Below, in pieces: positions 6,761 to 13,815 of a DNA stretch of 45,108 bases (position 1 is the first letter of the stretch; each line of letters opens with the position of its first letter). This DNA comes from JAPKZH01 sp964537875 (GTDB lineage Bacteria > Acidobacteriota > Aminicenantia > Aminicenantales > UBA4085). Under the pieces are notes generated by a model. The model was not told the origin of the DNA, ran no database searches, and saw only the letters and a list, made by a program, of their open reading frames with translations. The stretch covers positions 1-45,108 of the forward strand of contig CAZIDN010000030.1 in assembly GCA_964537875.1 (NCBI GenBank), given 5' to 3'. The position numbers and the translations under genes are program-made.

Positions 6761-8368
6761 TTACGAGCCTTTGCCGGACTCTTCCTCCAACTCTTCCAAA
6801 AGCTTTTTCTCCAACTCTTCCTCATCCAGAAGTTCTTGCTCGGCCAGGGTCGGGACAAACTTTTTATCGAGCAGCCAACATTTCTCTCGGTGGGCTTCCA
6901 ATTCCTCTTTAGACGTGGTGAGTCCGCCTTTGACATACATAGGAATTCCATCCCGTTGAGGATCAGACGCGGCCATGACGAGCGAGCCGCACGCGACTAG
7001 GGCAGCATCGTCATGCCCGCCGACGTAGTGCGCGACTTGATCCCGTCCCGCGCTTCGGGTGCGCCGTTCAAGTCCAGCGAGTTGTGCACGGAGCCTCTTA
7101 CTATCCAAAAGTTCAACCCTGCCAGAAGCTATTGCTGGAAGGAATTCTAAGAAGATTTCCGATGAAGTCCGCTCAGAGGGTGTATAGACAATGCCGCACT
7201 TCCGAAACAATTCCACCACAAACTCGGCCCCGAATCGGTCGCCCGCGACTACGTGCAGGCCGTAAGCCTTCAGAATATCCGCACACTCAGACACCACGTC
7301 CGAAGGATTGAAAGGCGGCACGTGCTCAAACAAACAGTCCAAAACAGCTCTTCCCTCCGCGCTTCGATGGCTGACTCCCAAAGTGAAAGAATCGCTCCGT
7401 GATCCGCTCGGGTCCGTATGCGCGAAGTATTGAATATTCTTCATGGGAGGCAATGAAACTCTTCCGGGAATTGTCACGGCTTCGATAAGCTCGAAAGGTA
7501 TGAACGCTGAAACGTCTGACCTAAATTCTGCCATCCACTCCGCCTTCCCGCCTTCCGGGTCTGCTTCCAGCTCTCGTTGAATCATGGCTTGATCTAATGT
7601 CGGGTTCATGCGGGTGGATTCTGATTTCCATATCAACGGGCCTTCGGCCTTGCCGTAAAAATCTCTATAGGCTTGATAGAGGCTTCCTGACCTGCTGTAA
7701 GGCGTCGAAATCGCCAACAGGAGGCCGTTTGTGTTCATAAGACCGGGCCTCACGCTTCTTAGAATTTCCGCCGCCGGATTCGCTCCGGTTTCGATGTCTC
7801 TCCAAAAACATAATTCGTCGGCCAGGACCGCTAGAAGCTCGAATCCTCTGAGACTCCTGAAGCTGGCGGCCTTAATACAAATTGTCACTCCGTTTCGCAA
7901 TTCAATCTCTTCCGGCGTTTCCCTTCGTATGAGTTTCTTGAAGCTCTCGCTAGCATTAAGGACTACCGAAACATAATCTCTGATAATCCTAGACTGGAAT
8001 TTGTCCACTGAAAGAATGAAGATCATGCCCCGCTCACCAGCAGACAAAATCTTCCTCCAATCCTTAAAACAAGCTAGGTAACAAGCTACGACCGCTGACG
8101 TGAAGCTCTTCCCGGCCCTTCGTCCACAAATGCAGTAGCTTTCCTTAGCTGGTGAAGTAGGTGGAACTACTAGCCCCGTGCATTCTCTAAATAATTGAAG
8201 CTCCTGTTCGTCCTGTATAGGTATGGCGAATAAAGTTTTTAGGAAAATTTCCCATGCCTTCCACGTTCTCACGTCCTTGAACACGGGCAGGAAAAACCTG
8301 CTGTCATGCAGAGCCGTTACTATGTCCATCGGGTTTCTTCTCCCGCTCCTCTTTCTGAACGATTTCAT
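6761..8368 (-). CDS. Phage terminase large subunit
   Basis: TerL is the ATP-driven DNA packaging motor and nuclease. The 535-aa protein is of normal length and has the expected motifs: Walker A GRRAGKS (82-88), Walker B LLAVLADE with D184 and E185, the coupling motif region AISTPYSRSGSLY, and nuclease acidic residues D319 (HTDPSGS), D377 (VAGDRFG) and D453/D454 (GHDDAA). The last ~40 residues are Glu/Leu-rich. The gene overlaps the TerS-like gene by 65 bp if started at ATG 8368; the internal ATG 8329, after a GGGAG site, is an alternative. It appears fully functional, which is notable in an element without a visible portal or capsid. Confidence 0.92.
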   Translation of the reverse strand: MKSFRKRSGRRNPMDIVTALHDSRFFLPVFKDVRTWKAWEIFLKTLFAIPIQDEQELQLFRECTGLVVPPTSPAKESYCICGRRAGKSFTSAVVACYLACFKDWRKILSAGERGMIFILSVDKFQSRIIRDYVSVVLNASESFKKLIRRETPEEIELRNGVTICIKAASFRSLRGFELLAVLADELCFWRDIETGANPAAEILRSVRPGLMNTNGLLLAISTPYSRSGSLYQAYRDFYGKAEGPLIWKSESTRMNPTLDQAMIQRELEADPEGGKAEWMAEFRSDVSAFIPFELIEAVTIPGRVSLPPMKNIQYFAHTDPSGSRSDSFTLGVSHRSAEGRAVLDCLFEHVPPFNPSDVVSECADILKAYGLHVVAGDRFGAEFVVELFRKCGIVYTPSERTSSEIFLEFLPAIASGRVELLDSKRLRAQLAGLERRTRSAGRDQVAHYVGGHDDAALVACGSLVMAASDPQRDGIPMYVKGGLTTSKEELEAHREKCWLLDKKFVPTLAEQELLDEEELEKKLLEELEEESGKGS

Positions 8369-8792
8369 ACGGAGCTAAAACCTTTTCGGCTTGCTCCCGG
8401 TCCAATCCTAACGCCTGAAGACTTCTTAACTGGCAGTTCATGAAGCTAATGACCTGACCTAAAGCTCCCTGTGTTTCCAAGCGGCCTTGTTGAAGTGCTG
8501 TCGGATCGACAATCCCGCTCTTCTTCAAATAGCTCTCAATTAGCACTAAAAAGCCTTCGGCCTTTAGGACCTGAGCGATGACAAGCTCTCTCCGGGGATC
8601 GGAGCTATTAGGGACAACCTCCATGAGCTTTGTCCTCAGATCATTCAGATGCTTCTGAAGCCTTCTCCTGCCTTTGATCTCGGGGACGCGGCCTGTCCGA
8701 AACCAAATCCAGGCCCCGCTTGTCTTACGGATTTCATGACCGGGGAGCAACTTCCCGGTCTTGGGGTCTTTATTCGGTTTTTGTTCGCTCAT
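8304..8792 (-). CDS. Small terminase-like protein
   Basis: The 162-aa protein lies directly before terL, overlaps it and lacks membrane segments, the usual position and size of a small terminase subunit, which recognises the packaging site. The N-terminal segment (DPKTGKLLPGHEIRKTSGA) and the helical middle with conserved-looking RRELVIAQVLKAEGFLVLIE fit phage TerS-like or terminase-associated proteins, but I see no clear HTH, so the assignment rests largely on position. ATG 8792 has GGAGA at 7-nt spacing; the frame stays open 22 codons further. The methyltransferase stop is 10 bp upstream, so methyltransferase, TerS-like and TerL form one operon. Confidence 0.6.
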   Translation of the reverse strand: MSEQKPNKDPKTGKLLPGHEIRKTSGAWIWFRTGRVPEIKGRRRLQKHLNDLRTKLMEVVPNSSDPRRELVIAQVLKAEGFLVLIESYLKKSGIVDPTALQQGRLETQGALGQVISFMNCQLRSLQALGLDREQAEKVLAPYEIVQKEEREKKPDGHSNGSA

Positions 8793-8802
8793 ATTTGTTC
8801 TC

Positions 8803-9456
8803 CTATCCAAAGTTAATCTCCATATGAGTCCTTGCAGTCGCCAATCGCCTTTTAGCAATCTTGCAATAGTCGGGATTTATCTCAATGCCTATAAAATGCC
8901 GGCCCAGTTCTTTGCAGGCCACGGCCGTAGTGCCAGACCCGGTGAAACAATCAAGGACAAGGTCGCCCTCTTTGGTTGCCCTCTTTATGATCCATTTGGC
9001 CCAATCAATCGGTTTGGGGCACGGATGACCATAATTTCCCATTTTTTCCGTATTGGGTACGTGGAAATAGTCATGCATGCAAATATTCTTCCGCTTTCCA
9101 TAAACTAAATGCGGCTCCCAATCATTAAATCCGATAAAGGCACGATGCCCCGGCGACCCTTTGTACCAACACATAATCCAATCAGGAGGAAAAGTTTTAT
9201 AAATCCATTCCAGCCTTTTAATTTGGCAGGCTGGTAAAATTACCATATTGGCTATTCGTTTGGCCTCTGGTAAAAATTGGCTCATAAGCTCAAACCAATT
9301 AGGCTCGGTATCTTGGTAAATTCCACCATATTTTAGACCAATACCGTAGGGAGGGTCAGTCAGCAAAAGATCAATGCTTTTATCTGGGATCTCTTTCATC
9401 ACTTCTAGGCAATCCCCACAGATCACCTTGTCAATAAAATCATCGGGCCAATTCAT
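8803..9456 (-). CDS. DNA (N6-adenine or N4-cytosine) methyltransferase
   Basis: The 217-aa protein is a solitary beta-class methyltransferase. The catalytic motif IV DPPYG is at residues 34-38 and the AdoMet-binding motif I DCFTGSGTTAVA is near residue 170, the N-to-C order of the beta class. DPPY is more usual for N6-adenine enzymes. The C-terminal GIEINPDYCKIAKRRL is typical. No restriction enzyme is next to it, so it is an orphan that may protect element DNA or mark it for packaging with the adjacent terminase. ATG 9456 has TTAGGA five bases upstream. The target sequence cannot be read from the protein. Confidence 0.9.
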   Translation of the reverse strand: MNWPDDFIDKVICGDCLEVMKEIPDKSIDLLLTDPPYGIGLKYGGIYQDTEPNWFELMSQFLPEAKRIANMVILPACQIKRLEWIYKTFPPDWIMCWYKGSPGHRAFIGFNDWEPHLVYGKRKNICMHDYFHVPNTEKMGNYGHPCPKPIDWAKWIIKRATKEGDLVLDCFTGSGTTAVACKELGRHFIGIEINPDYCKIAKRRLATARTHMEINFG

Positions 9457-9483
9457 TGCGGTCCTAATTTATGCCACCCGCCA

Positions 9484-9612
9484 TTAACCTTGACTCCAAA
9501 TCTGTAAATCCAAATAAGGGCCGCACATCGTCTTTCTCAAATATATTCTTATGGTCTCCGCCGCGTTCTTTCTGACTACGATCATAGGGAAGTCATGATC
9601 TCTATCTGTCAT
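9484..9612 (-). CDS. Short paralog of the 83-aa protein, 42 aa
   Basis: This 42-codon gene begins MTDRDHDFPMIVVRKNAAET and is clearly related to the N-terminal half of the 83-aa product at 9891-10142 (DYDFPWIIVRKN, then LRK...GPYLD in both). ATG 9612 has AGGAG at 8-nt spacing. The frame then diverges and stops, so it is either a naturally short single-motif version or a decayed tandem duplicate. Function unknown. Confidence 0.6.
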   Translation of the reverse strand: MTDRDHDFPMIVVRKNAAETIRIYLRKTMCGPYLDLQIWSQG

Positions 9613-9658
9613 ATTCGATTCTCCTAATCAGACGGTCCTAATCATCTGCCTTTTCCTT

Positions 9659-9682
9659 ATGATCGTATGATCGTATGATCGT
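9659..9682. repeat. Three tandem copies of ATGATCGT
   Basis: The 8-bp unit is repeated three times without interruption between the two paralogous small genes. Each copy contains the GATC palindrome. Possible roles are an operator, an iteron or a Dam-like methylation cluster. A 16-codon frame beginning MRTIIRSYDHK, with AGGAGG upstream, runs through it on the minus strand and might be a leader peptide. Confidence 0.55.
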
Positions 9683-9890
9683 TCTCATATTCTCATTGCC
9701 TCCTATGCCCTGTTCACTTTCTGGACACTTCTCTTCCAGGAAACCCCCGCCCTTAGCGTCAGGCCGCCTCAAGGTGCGCCGATCTCGGGGGGGTCTATCT
9801 CCCAACCTAGGCCCTCCTAGCCCCGAATAAGGCGTTTCCCCCGAGAAGGACGCGAAAACGAGGCTCCAGGATGCCCTAGGATCAATGATC

Positions 9891-10142
9891 TCAAGGCGGT
9901 CTATCCTGGACCCCTAGGGCCTTCTCCATGGACGCTCCCTCTATCCATTCCAAGGCTTCGATCAAGGCGGGCAGTAATTCCAAGTCTAAGGTTATCCCCC
10001 TGTCCGACACCCCTTCGGAGCCGTTCTCCATTCTAAAATCCAGATAAGGGCCGTCCTGAGCCTTCCTTAAGAATACCTTGATGACCTCCCCCTCGTTTTT
10101 CCTGACTATGATCCAGGGGAAGTCATAATCTTTGATTGCCAT
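9891..10142 (-). CDS. Small unknown protein, 83 aa (paralog of the 42-aa gene)
   Basis: No family recognised. The N-terminal half forms predicted strands (DFPWIIVRKNEGEVIKVFLRK) and the C-terminal half a helix (LELLPALIEALEWIEG). A shorter relative lies 279 bp downstream, so this is a small duplicated family within the element. There is no convincing Shine-Dalgarno before ATG 10142; a TTGACA promoter ends only 7 bp upstream, which suggests leaderless translation as for the RHH gene. It ends before a stretch of ~280 bp containing the ATGATCGT triplet. Confidence 0.65.
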   Translation of the reverse strand: MAIKDYDFPWIIVRKNEGEVIKVFLRKAQDGPYLDFRMENGSEGVSDRGITLDLELLPALIEALEWIEGASMEKALGVQDRPP

Positions 10143-10149
10143 GCTGCCT

Positions 10150-10177
10150 ATGGTAGGGATTCCACCTCACTTGTCAA
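10150..10177 (-). promoter_or_regulatory. Candidate promoter of the 83-aa gene
   Basis: TTGACA (10172-10177), 16-bp spacer, TACCAT (10150-10155) on the minus strand; ATG follows after 7 bp. Start of transcription would fall on or next to the ATG. Confidence 0.45.
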
Positions 10178-10652
10178 CCTTCCGGGATGATCCCTAACGA
10201 TTCTAGGCGGGGATTCGGTATGGTTTTCAGTTATCTACAGGATAGAGCCTTGGAACACAGACAGGGAAAATACCTTCTGTAAATACCGATTATTAAACAG
10301 GTTACAAAGCCCCCATTTCTCTGTGTCCGGGGGGTAAGAGGTAGAGATAAGTTGCTTATAATACAGCAATTATCATGCTTTAGGAGCCTCTATAGTTGAC
10401 ATAATATCTATTATGCGACTCAGTTTTATATGGGGAAAACCGGCTTTCCTTCCCCGAGAAGATTATTGCGACGCGGTCCCGGACTCCATGAGGGCAGAGG
10501 AAGGAAAGGGAAGGGAAGGGGGCTATGTGACAGTTCGTTCGGCTCGGCGGTTGAGGATATGCCGCTGGCCATCCACCCGCTGACGCACGTCAAGAGACAG
10601 GATATGAATCGTCGTGGCTCCGGCCAGCGGTTTTCCTTCCCCGAGAGGATTA
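10178..10652. other. Intergenic region with degenerate repeats, no convincing gene
   Basis: I see no credible gene in this ~475-bp stretch. It contains a 16-bp interrupted palindrome at 10,400-10,415 and the first of two 34-bp repeats at 10,445-10,478, each followed by a purine-rich tract (runs of AAGGG). A DnaA-box-like TTATCTACA lies near 10,230. Open frames of 76-107 codons on both strands follow the repeats and have no good start signals, so I leave them out. Confidence 0.5.
10400..10415. promoter_or_regulatory. Interrupted palindrome CATAATA-TC-TATTATG
   Basis: Two perfect 7-bp arms separated by 2 bp, AT-rich, in a non-coding region and overlapping a plus-strand TTGACA (10,396-10,401). 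It looks like a repressor-binding site, but no matching -10 box follows at normal spacing. Confidence 0.4.
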
Positions 10653-10665
10653 TCACGACGCGGTC
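10445..10665. repeat. Pair of 34-bp direct repeats followed by purine tracts
   Basis: Positions 10,445-10,478 and 10,632-10,665 match at 31 of 34 bases (TTTCCTTCCCCGAGA...GATTAT..CGACGCGGTC) and both are followed after ~20 bp by a G/A-rich tract. On the minus strand the right copy encodes the C-terminus of the 43-aa frame below, and the left copy is a degenerate version of the same peptide end (TAS then stop). A duplicated small gene or module end is the simplest reading. Confidence 0.6.
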
Positions 10666-10784
10666 GGGGCTGCCATGGCAAAGGAAAGGAAGGGGAGGGG
10701 ATGACTGTCTAGGTGGTGAGAATTTCCCCCATCTCTTTCGTCTATCTCATTGAGGCGAATATCCCTTTTATCTTGAGCTGTCAT
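10653..10784 (-). CDS. Possible 43-aa protein starting in a repeated element
   Basis: The frame begins MTAQDKRDIRLNEIDERDGG and has an excellent AGGAGG site 5 bp before ATG 10,784. Its first half coincides with copy 1 of the ~50-bp element that also occurs at 12,614 and 13,177; the second half (PLPFLSFAMAAPTAS) lies over the 34-bp repeat and purine tract. At copies 2 and 3 the same peptide pattern (ADxRLxxIDxxxEGKFS) is readable but not attached to an equivalent start. It may be a real small gene or a chance frame over a DNA repeat. Confidence 0.35.
   Translation of the reverse strand: MTAQDKRDIRLNEIDERDGGNSHHLDSHPLPFLSFAMAAPTAS
10718..10764 (-). repeat. ~50-bp interspersed element, copy 1
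   Basis: Copy 1 of a sequence that also occurs at 12,614-12,663 and 13,177-13,226. Shared plus-strand blocks are GAGAATTTCCC, TCGTCTATC and GAGGCG.[A/T]TATCC with constant spacing. All three copies have the same orientation and lie between cargo genes. No inverted-repeat structure is obvious. Confidence 0.65.
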
Positions 10785-10859
10785 CTTGACCTCCTGTCAA
10801 CAAGCACTTAATAAGTTCTGTCAACCGAAGTCAAGAATCCCAGACTTTAAAATTAAATA

Positions 10860-11486
10860 CTAATCGTCCTCTTCTAAATCTTCTTCAGGAGTTCTTCCGA
10901 AATAGTATGATATTTTTTCTCTCAACTCTCCTCTTGTTGCTTTAGCTAGCTCAAGACATTTTGATTCAAATGGAAAATTCTTATTAGTAAGAATTAAATC
11001 ACAATTTATTTTTTGAATATTTCTGAAATCTATCATGTAATGTCTTGTAGCGACTTCTTCCTCGCCCTTTTTCTTTAAAACATATGGAGAAAATATTTCA
11101 TTTTCTTGATAAATAAATAATTCCGAATGTGCATACGTTTCTTTTTCTTCTAAACGTTGCTGTTTTACTTCCTGCGGAAATTTTTCCCATTGAGTAGGTG
11201 AGACAGATTGCTCGGGCTTCATGACTCTGTTAATTCTTGTTAAATCCTCAATAAAATAAGGATTATTAAAGAAAGTCCTTAAAACCTGAATTAATGGCGA
11301 TAAAGAAATATTTTTATTTCCTATCGAACAACAAGGAGATAACACAACACAATGCTTAGGCGCTTCTACGTTGATAGAAAAATCATTCTCAAAATTAGGG
11401 CCTTTTATATTTGAGTGAGATAAGAAATATCCTTTAAGAACGTCGCCGAACCTAAGGTCCTTTGTATTTTCTTTCTGATAAAACAT
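10860..11486 (-). CDS. Unknown cargo protein, 208 aa (third gene of the TIGR04255-like module)
   Basis: No family recognised with confidence. The protein is cytoplasmic by appearance. It has a strand-rich N-terminal half containing CVVLSPCCSIGN, a pair of cysteines that might bind metal or be catalytic, and a helical, charged C-terminus ending in an acidic tail (EEDLEEDD). The gene is very AT-rich compared with the terminase region, as are its two upstream partners. It starts 11 bp after the 82-aa gene with only a weak ribosome-binding site, which suggests translational coupling. It is the last gene of the three-gene operon. Confidence 0.65.
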   Translation of the reverse strand: MFYQKENTKDLRFGDVLKGYFLSHSNIKGPNFENDFSINVEAPKHCVVLSPCCSIGNKNISLSPLIQVLRTFFNNPYFIEDLTRINRVMKPEQSVSPTQWEKFPQEVKQQRLEEKETYAHSELFIYQENEIFSPYVLKKKGEEEVATRHYMIDFRNIQKINCDLILTNKNFPFESKCLELAKATRGELREKISYYFGRTPEEDLEEDD

Positions 11487-11497
11487 TTACACTTAGA

Positions 11498-11746
11498 TTA
11501 ATCGGGATAGAACTCTTTAACGTCGTGATAACCCTTCGGCTTCGTTTTTTGTTTATATGATAGAAAATTTTTATTAACCTTTACTTCGATAATTTCAACA
11601 AATTCATTATTGGGGCTCAGTTTTATCTTTATCTCATATTTTTCAAAAGGAAAACTAATTATTTTATAATTTTCTGGCTCTTCATGACCACCTGTCCCTT
11701 GGTTTTTTATTTTATTATAGTTGTGTTCAATTTCTCGATCACTCAT
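11498..11746 (-). CDS. Small unknown cargo protein, 82 aa
   Basis: No family recognised. The product is hydrophilic: a charged N-terminus (MSDREIEHNYNKIKNQGTGG) followed by two predicted strands (KYEIKIKLSP, FVEIIEVKVNKN) and a basic tail. It overlaps the end of the TIGR04255-like gene by 4 bp (ATGA), so the pair is tightly coupled. Its small size next to a larger partner would suit an antitoxin, an adaptor or a regulatory subunit, but nothing in the sequence shows which. Confidence 0.65.
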   Translation of the reverse strand: MSDREIEHNYNKIKNQGTGGHEEPENYKIISFPFEKYEIKIKLSPNNEFVEIIEVKVNKNFLSYKQKTKPKGYHDVKEFYPD

Positions 11747-12510
11747 TTTTTCTCCTCAATCGGATTCCTCATGTATTGCTTAACAGGCTCTTTAATTTTA
11801 TCTTCATATTCTCCTAAAATTATATCGTGTAATTTATCAGTAACGGTTAAACAGTCCTCCGATTTTATTTTTTCCGCAAAGCCATCAAAATCTAGGATTA
11901 GTTTATAGACATTATCCCTTAATTCTAAAGATTCTACATAACGAAAGAAGTATTCTCCCCTTTTTACTTTAGTCTTGAATAGCATTTCATCAGCATCAGC
12001 TAGATTGTATCTATCCAGAGGAAAGGTGGAATTATAGTAGGATTTAAATACTTCATTATTCTTTGCTGGAATTGGACATTCGTCAACATATCTCAATCCA
12101 ATACGATTAATAAATGGTATTTTGGTCACTTCAAAAAAATGTCCCAATGTAAAGCTTATAATATCCCTGAATTTATCGCCCCCTACTAAATTATAAGTCT
12201 TATGATATTCGGAATTTATGTCAAGCGAATCTGATGTTATATTTAATTTAACATTGTTTTCCGATACGAATTGCCATATTTTTTTCATTCCTTTTTCAGC
12301 ATTGATTGGCAAATCCTCTAGCTTCATTTCTGGCCCGAAATTTACTAATACTAACTGCCTTTGAAAAAGCAAAGCTGATTTAGGATATTTATCCATTATT
12401 TTCAATTGAATATCGCCTATTTTATTTTCTATATAAAACAAATTAGGGAACGTTATCTGGAATATTACTTGTTTAACAGTTGGATTAGGAAATATTTCGT
12501 TAATAGGCAT
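11743..12510 (-). CDS. TIGR04255-family-like protein, 255 aa
   Basis: The protein resembles the sporadically distributed TIGR04255 family, whose function is unknown and which is typical of accessory regions. Matching traits are the N-terminal Pro-rich start with PTVKQVIFQITFP, the mid-protein tract where strands alternate with helices (LGHFFEVTKIPFINRIGLRYVDE), and the late strands (YKLILDFDGFAE). No membrane segment is present. It is the first gene of a three-gene operon with its own TTGACA/AATAAT promoter. ATG 12,510 has AAAGGAG about 10 nt upstream. The very low GC suggests separate acquisition. A role in anti-phage or inter-element conflict is plausible by context only. Confidence 0.6.
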   Translation of the reverse strand: MPINEIFPNPTVKQVIFQITFPNLFYIENKIGDIQLKIMDKYPKSALLFQRQLVLVNFGPEMKLEDLPINAEKGMKKIWQFVSENNVKLNITSDSLDINSEYHKTYNLVGGDKFRDIISFTLGHFFEVTKIPFINRIGLRYVDECPIPAKNNEVFKSYYNSTFPLDRYNLADADEMLFKTKVKRGEYFFRYVESLELRDNVYKLILDFDGFAEKIKSEDCLTVTDKLHDIILGEYEDKIKEPVKQYMRNPIEEKK

Positions 12511-12568
12511 ATTTTAAAATCTCCTTTTTAGGTTTTTCCCTTTGTTCTATGATTTTTGTTCCCTGAGA

Positions 12569-12597
12569 ATTATTCCACAGCAAGATTCTTATGTCAA
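12569..12597 (-). promoter_or_regulatory. Promoter of the TIGR04255-like operon
   Basis: TTGACA (12,592-12,597), 17-bp spacer, AATAAT (12,569-12,574) on the minus strand; the predicted leader is about 52 nt. Copy 2 of the ~50-bp element ends 17 bp upstream of the -35 box. Confidence 0.6.
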
Positions 12598-12613
12598 ATT
12601 TGTGATAAATGAT

Positions 12614-12663
12614 GAGAATTTCCCTCCCTCTCCGTCGTCTATCCCATTGAGGCGATTATCCGC
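12614..12663 (-). repeat. ~50-bp interspersed element, copy 2
   Basis: Closest to copy 1 in the TCGTCTATC.CATTGAGGCGA block. The similarity with copy 1 extends to a TGTCAT on the far side (ATGACAG on the minus strand), where copy 1 has its start codon; here two bases fewer break that frame. Confidence 0.65.
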
Positions 12664-12694
12664 GTTTGCGTCCTGTCATTAACCGGGAAGCCAA

Positions 12695-13162
12695 TCACAT
12701 TCCAGAAAGCTTCTTGACCCCCTCCCAAAAGAACGCGGAGGCTGCTTCAATAAGTTCGTTTCGTTTTGGCAGATACTCTTTCAAACGCGGTCTGATTTTT
12801 GAATCAAAAGCTTTTATTACCTGGGAGGTTACATCTTCACAACCTTCTCTTAATATTGCTTCCAGGCGGGTATGATATTGTTGTCCATATATCTTCTGTC
12901 TTTCTATCTCTCCCCTTCTAAGTGCAAAATTAAAATCTTCAAACAATCCTGGGAACCTATCCTTCTGACGCAGAATTTTCAACATCCGGATTTTTTTCTT
13001 ATCAGCAGGAACGCCGTCTATAAGAAATGGGTCCTCGTTTTCAAATGGAACCACGATATCATCCAGGAGCCGGGCAAAAGTTAGGTTTGTAAGTATCAGT
13101 GGCTTGTCAAAGTCCTGAACTTCGGCAAAAACCGCGAAAAGTTCTTTTTTCTCTTCGCTCAT
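12695..13162 (-). CDS. Unknown cargo protein, 155 aa
   Basis: No family recognised. The protein appears soluble. After a charged N-terminus (MSEEKKELFAVFAEVQDFD) comes an alpha/beta segment mentioning FLIDGVPADKKKIRMLKIL, then a long helical, charged C-terminal half (RRGEIERQKIYGQQYHTRLE, FDSKIRPRLKEYLPKRNEL). ATG 13,162 has AGGAGG 6 nt upstream. Copy 3 of the ~50-bp element forms its leader and ends at this ribosome-binding site, and copy 2 lies beyond its stop codon, so the gene is a single-gene unit flanked by the repeats. Confidence 0.65.
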   Translation of the reverse strand: MSEEKKELFAVFAEVQDFDKPLILTNLTFARLLDDIVVPFENEDPFLIDGVPADKKKIRMLKILRQKDRFPGLFEDFNFALRRGEIERQKIYGQQYHTRLEAILREGCEDVTSQVIKAFDSKIRPRLKEYLPKRNELIEAASAFFWEGVKKLSGM

Positions 13163-13176
13163 AAAATCCTCCTTCT

Positions 13177-13226
13177 GAGAATTTCCCCTCCCCGGATTCG
13201 TCTATCCAATCGAGGCGCATATCCGC
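13177..13226 (-). repeat. ~50-bp interspersed element, copy 3
   Basis: The most diverged copy in the middle, but it keeps GAGAATTTCCC, TCGTCTATCC and GAGGCGCATATCCGC. It forms the leader of the 155-aa gene and abuts the stop codon of the 168-aa membrane protein gene. Confidence 0.65.
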
Positions 13227-13732
13227 TATTTCCATGATCCCGTATATATCCCTTTCCCCCTGGGCGTATCGCAAGTAATAGTAATTGATTGCGGCTTAAT
13301 CTGGAAAGGATTAAATCTTGTTCCGTCTGTTTTGGCAAATTGCAATGCCCCTACCGTATATGTTTGGCCTGTTACCATGACTTGAGATGTTAATTTATAA
13401 CCGCTTCTTATTAAGCCTTCATTAAGTTCAAGCTCTACGTTCGTCCAGTTGAAACTGTCATTATTTGTGATAACAAATTGTGTGCCTGTGAATTGTGCCT
13501 TTGCGTTTAAATGGATGAATGAAGATTCGGGTGAAGAAGTTTCGCTTTTTTTCGGCCTTAATTCCCCGATTAAGTAAATAACCGCTACAATTATTATTAT
13601 CGCTAAGCATCCGATTCCGACGTTCTTCTGCTGTTGTACTTTTTTGTCTTTCTGAATTTTCTCTTGGGCTTCAATCCTAAATTTTTCCTCCTCATAGATT
13701 TTTTTCTTTTCTTCAGGAGTCAAATCAGACAT
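13226..13732 (-). CDS. Membrane-anchored unknown protein, 168 aa
   Basis: The protein has a charged N-terminal helix (SDLTPEEKKKIYEEEKFRIE), one membrane segment (GIGCLAIIIIVAVIYLIGEL, residues ~39-58) and a ~110-residue strand-rich outer domain with a pattern like small Ig-like or receptor-type folds (FVITNNDSFNWTNVELELNE). N-in, C-out topology is likely. ATG 13,732 follows GGGAGG at 7 nt. It belongs to the exported cargo at the right end of the element. Proteins of this layout (short cytoplasmic head, membrane helix, beta domain) are common in phages and accessory islands, but no specific role can be inferred. Confidence 0.65.
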   Translation of the reverse strand: MSDLTPEEKKKIYEEEKFRIEAQEKIQKDKKVQQQKNVGIGCLAIIIIVAVIYLIGELRPKKSETSSPESSFIHLNAKAQFTGTQFVITNNDSFNWTNVELELNEGLIRSGYKLTSQVMVTGQTYTVGALQFAKTDGTRFNPFQIKPQSITITCDTPRGKGIYTGSWK

Positions 13733-13815
13733 TAATACACCTCCCTTGAAAATTACGGTTGGGGCGATCCATGCGCCTATTCCTTTTATTGAATATATGC
13801 GTTAAATGCGATAAT

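Noticed and set aside
9659..9682. CRISPR-like array
   Set aside because: Units are only 8 bp with no spacers; no array with 24-40-bp repeats and unique spacers was seen anywhere in the window, and no cas gene accompanies the TPR-CHAT proteins.
10426..10753. Frames of 76 and 107 codons on opposite strands
   Set aside because: Both are low-complexity frames over the 34-bp repeats and purine tracts, without good ribosome-binding sites.
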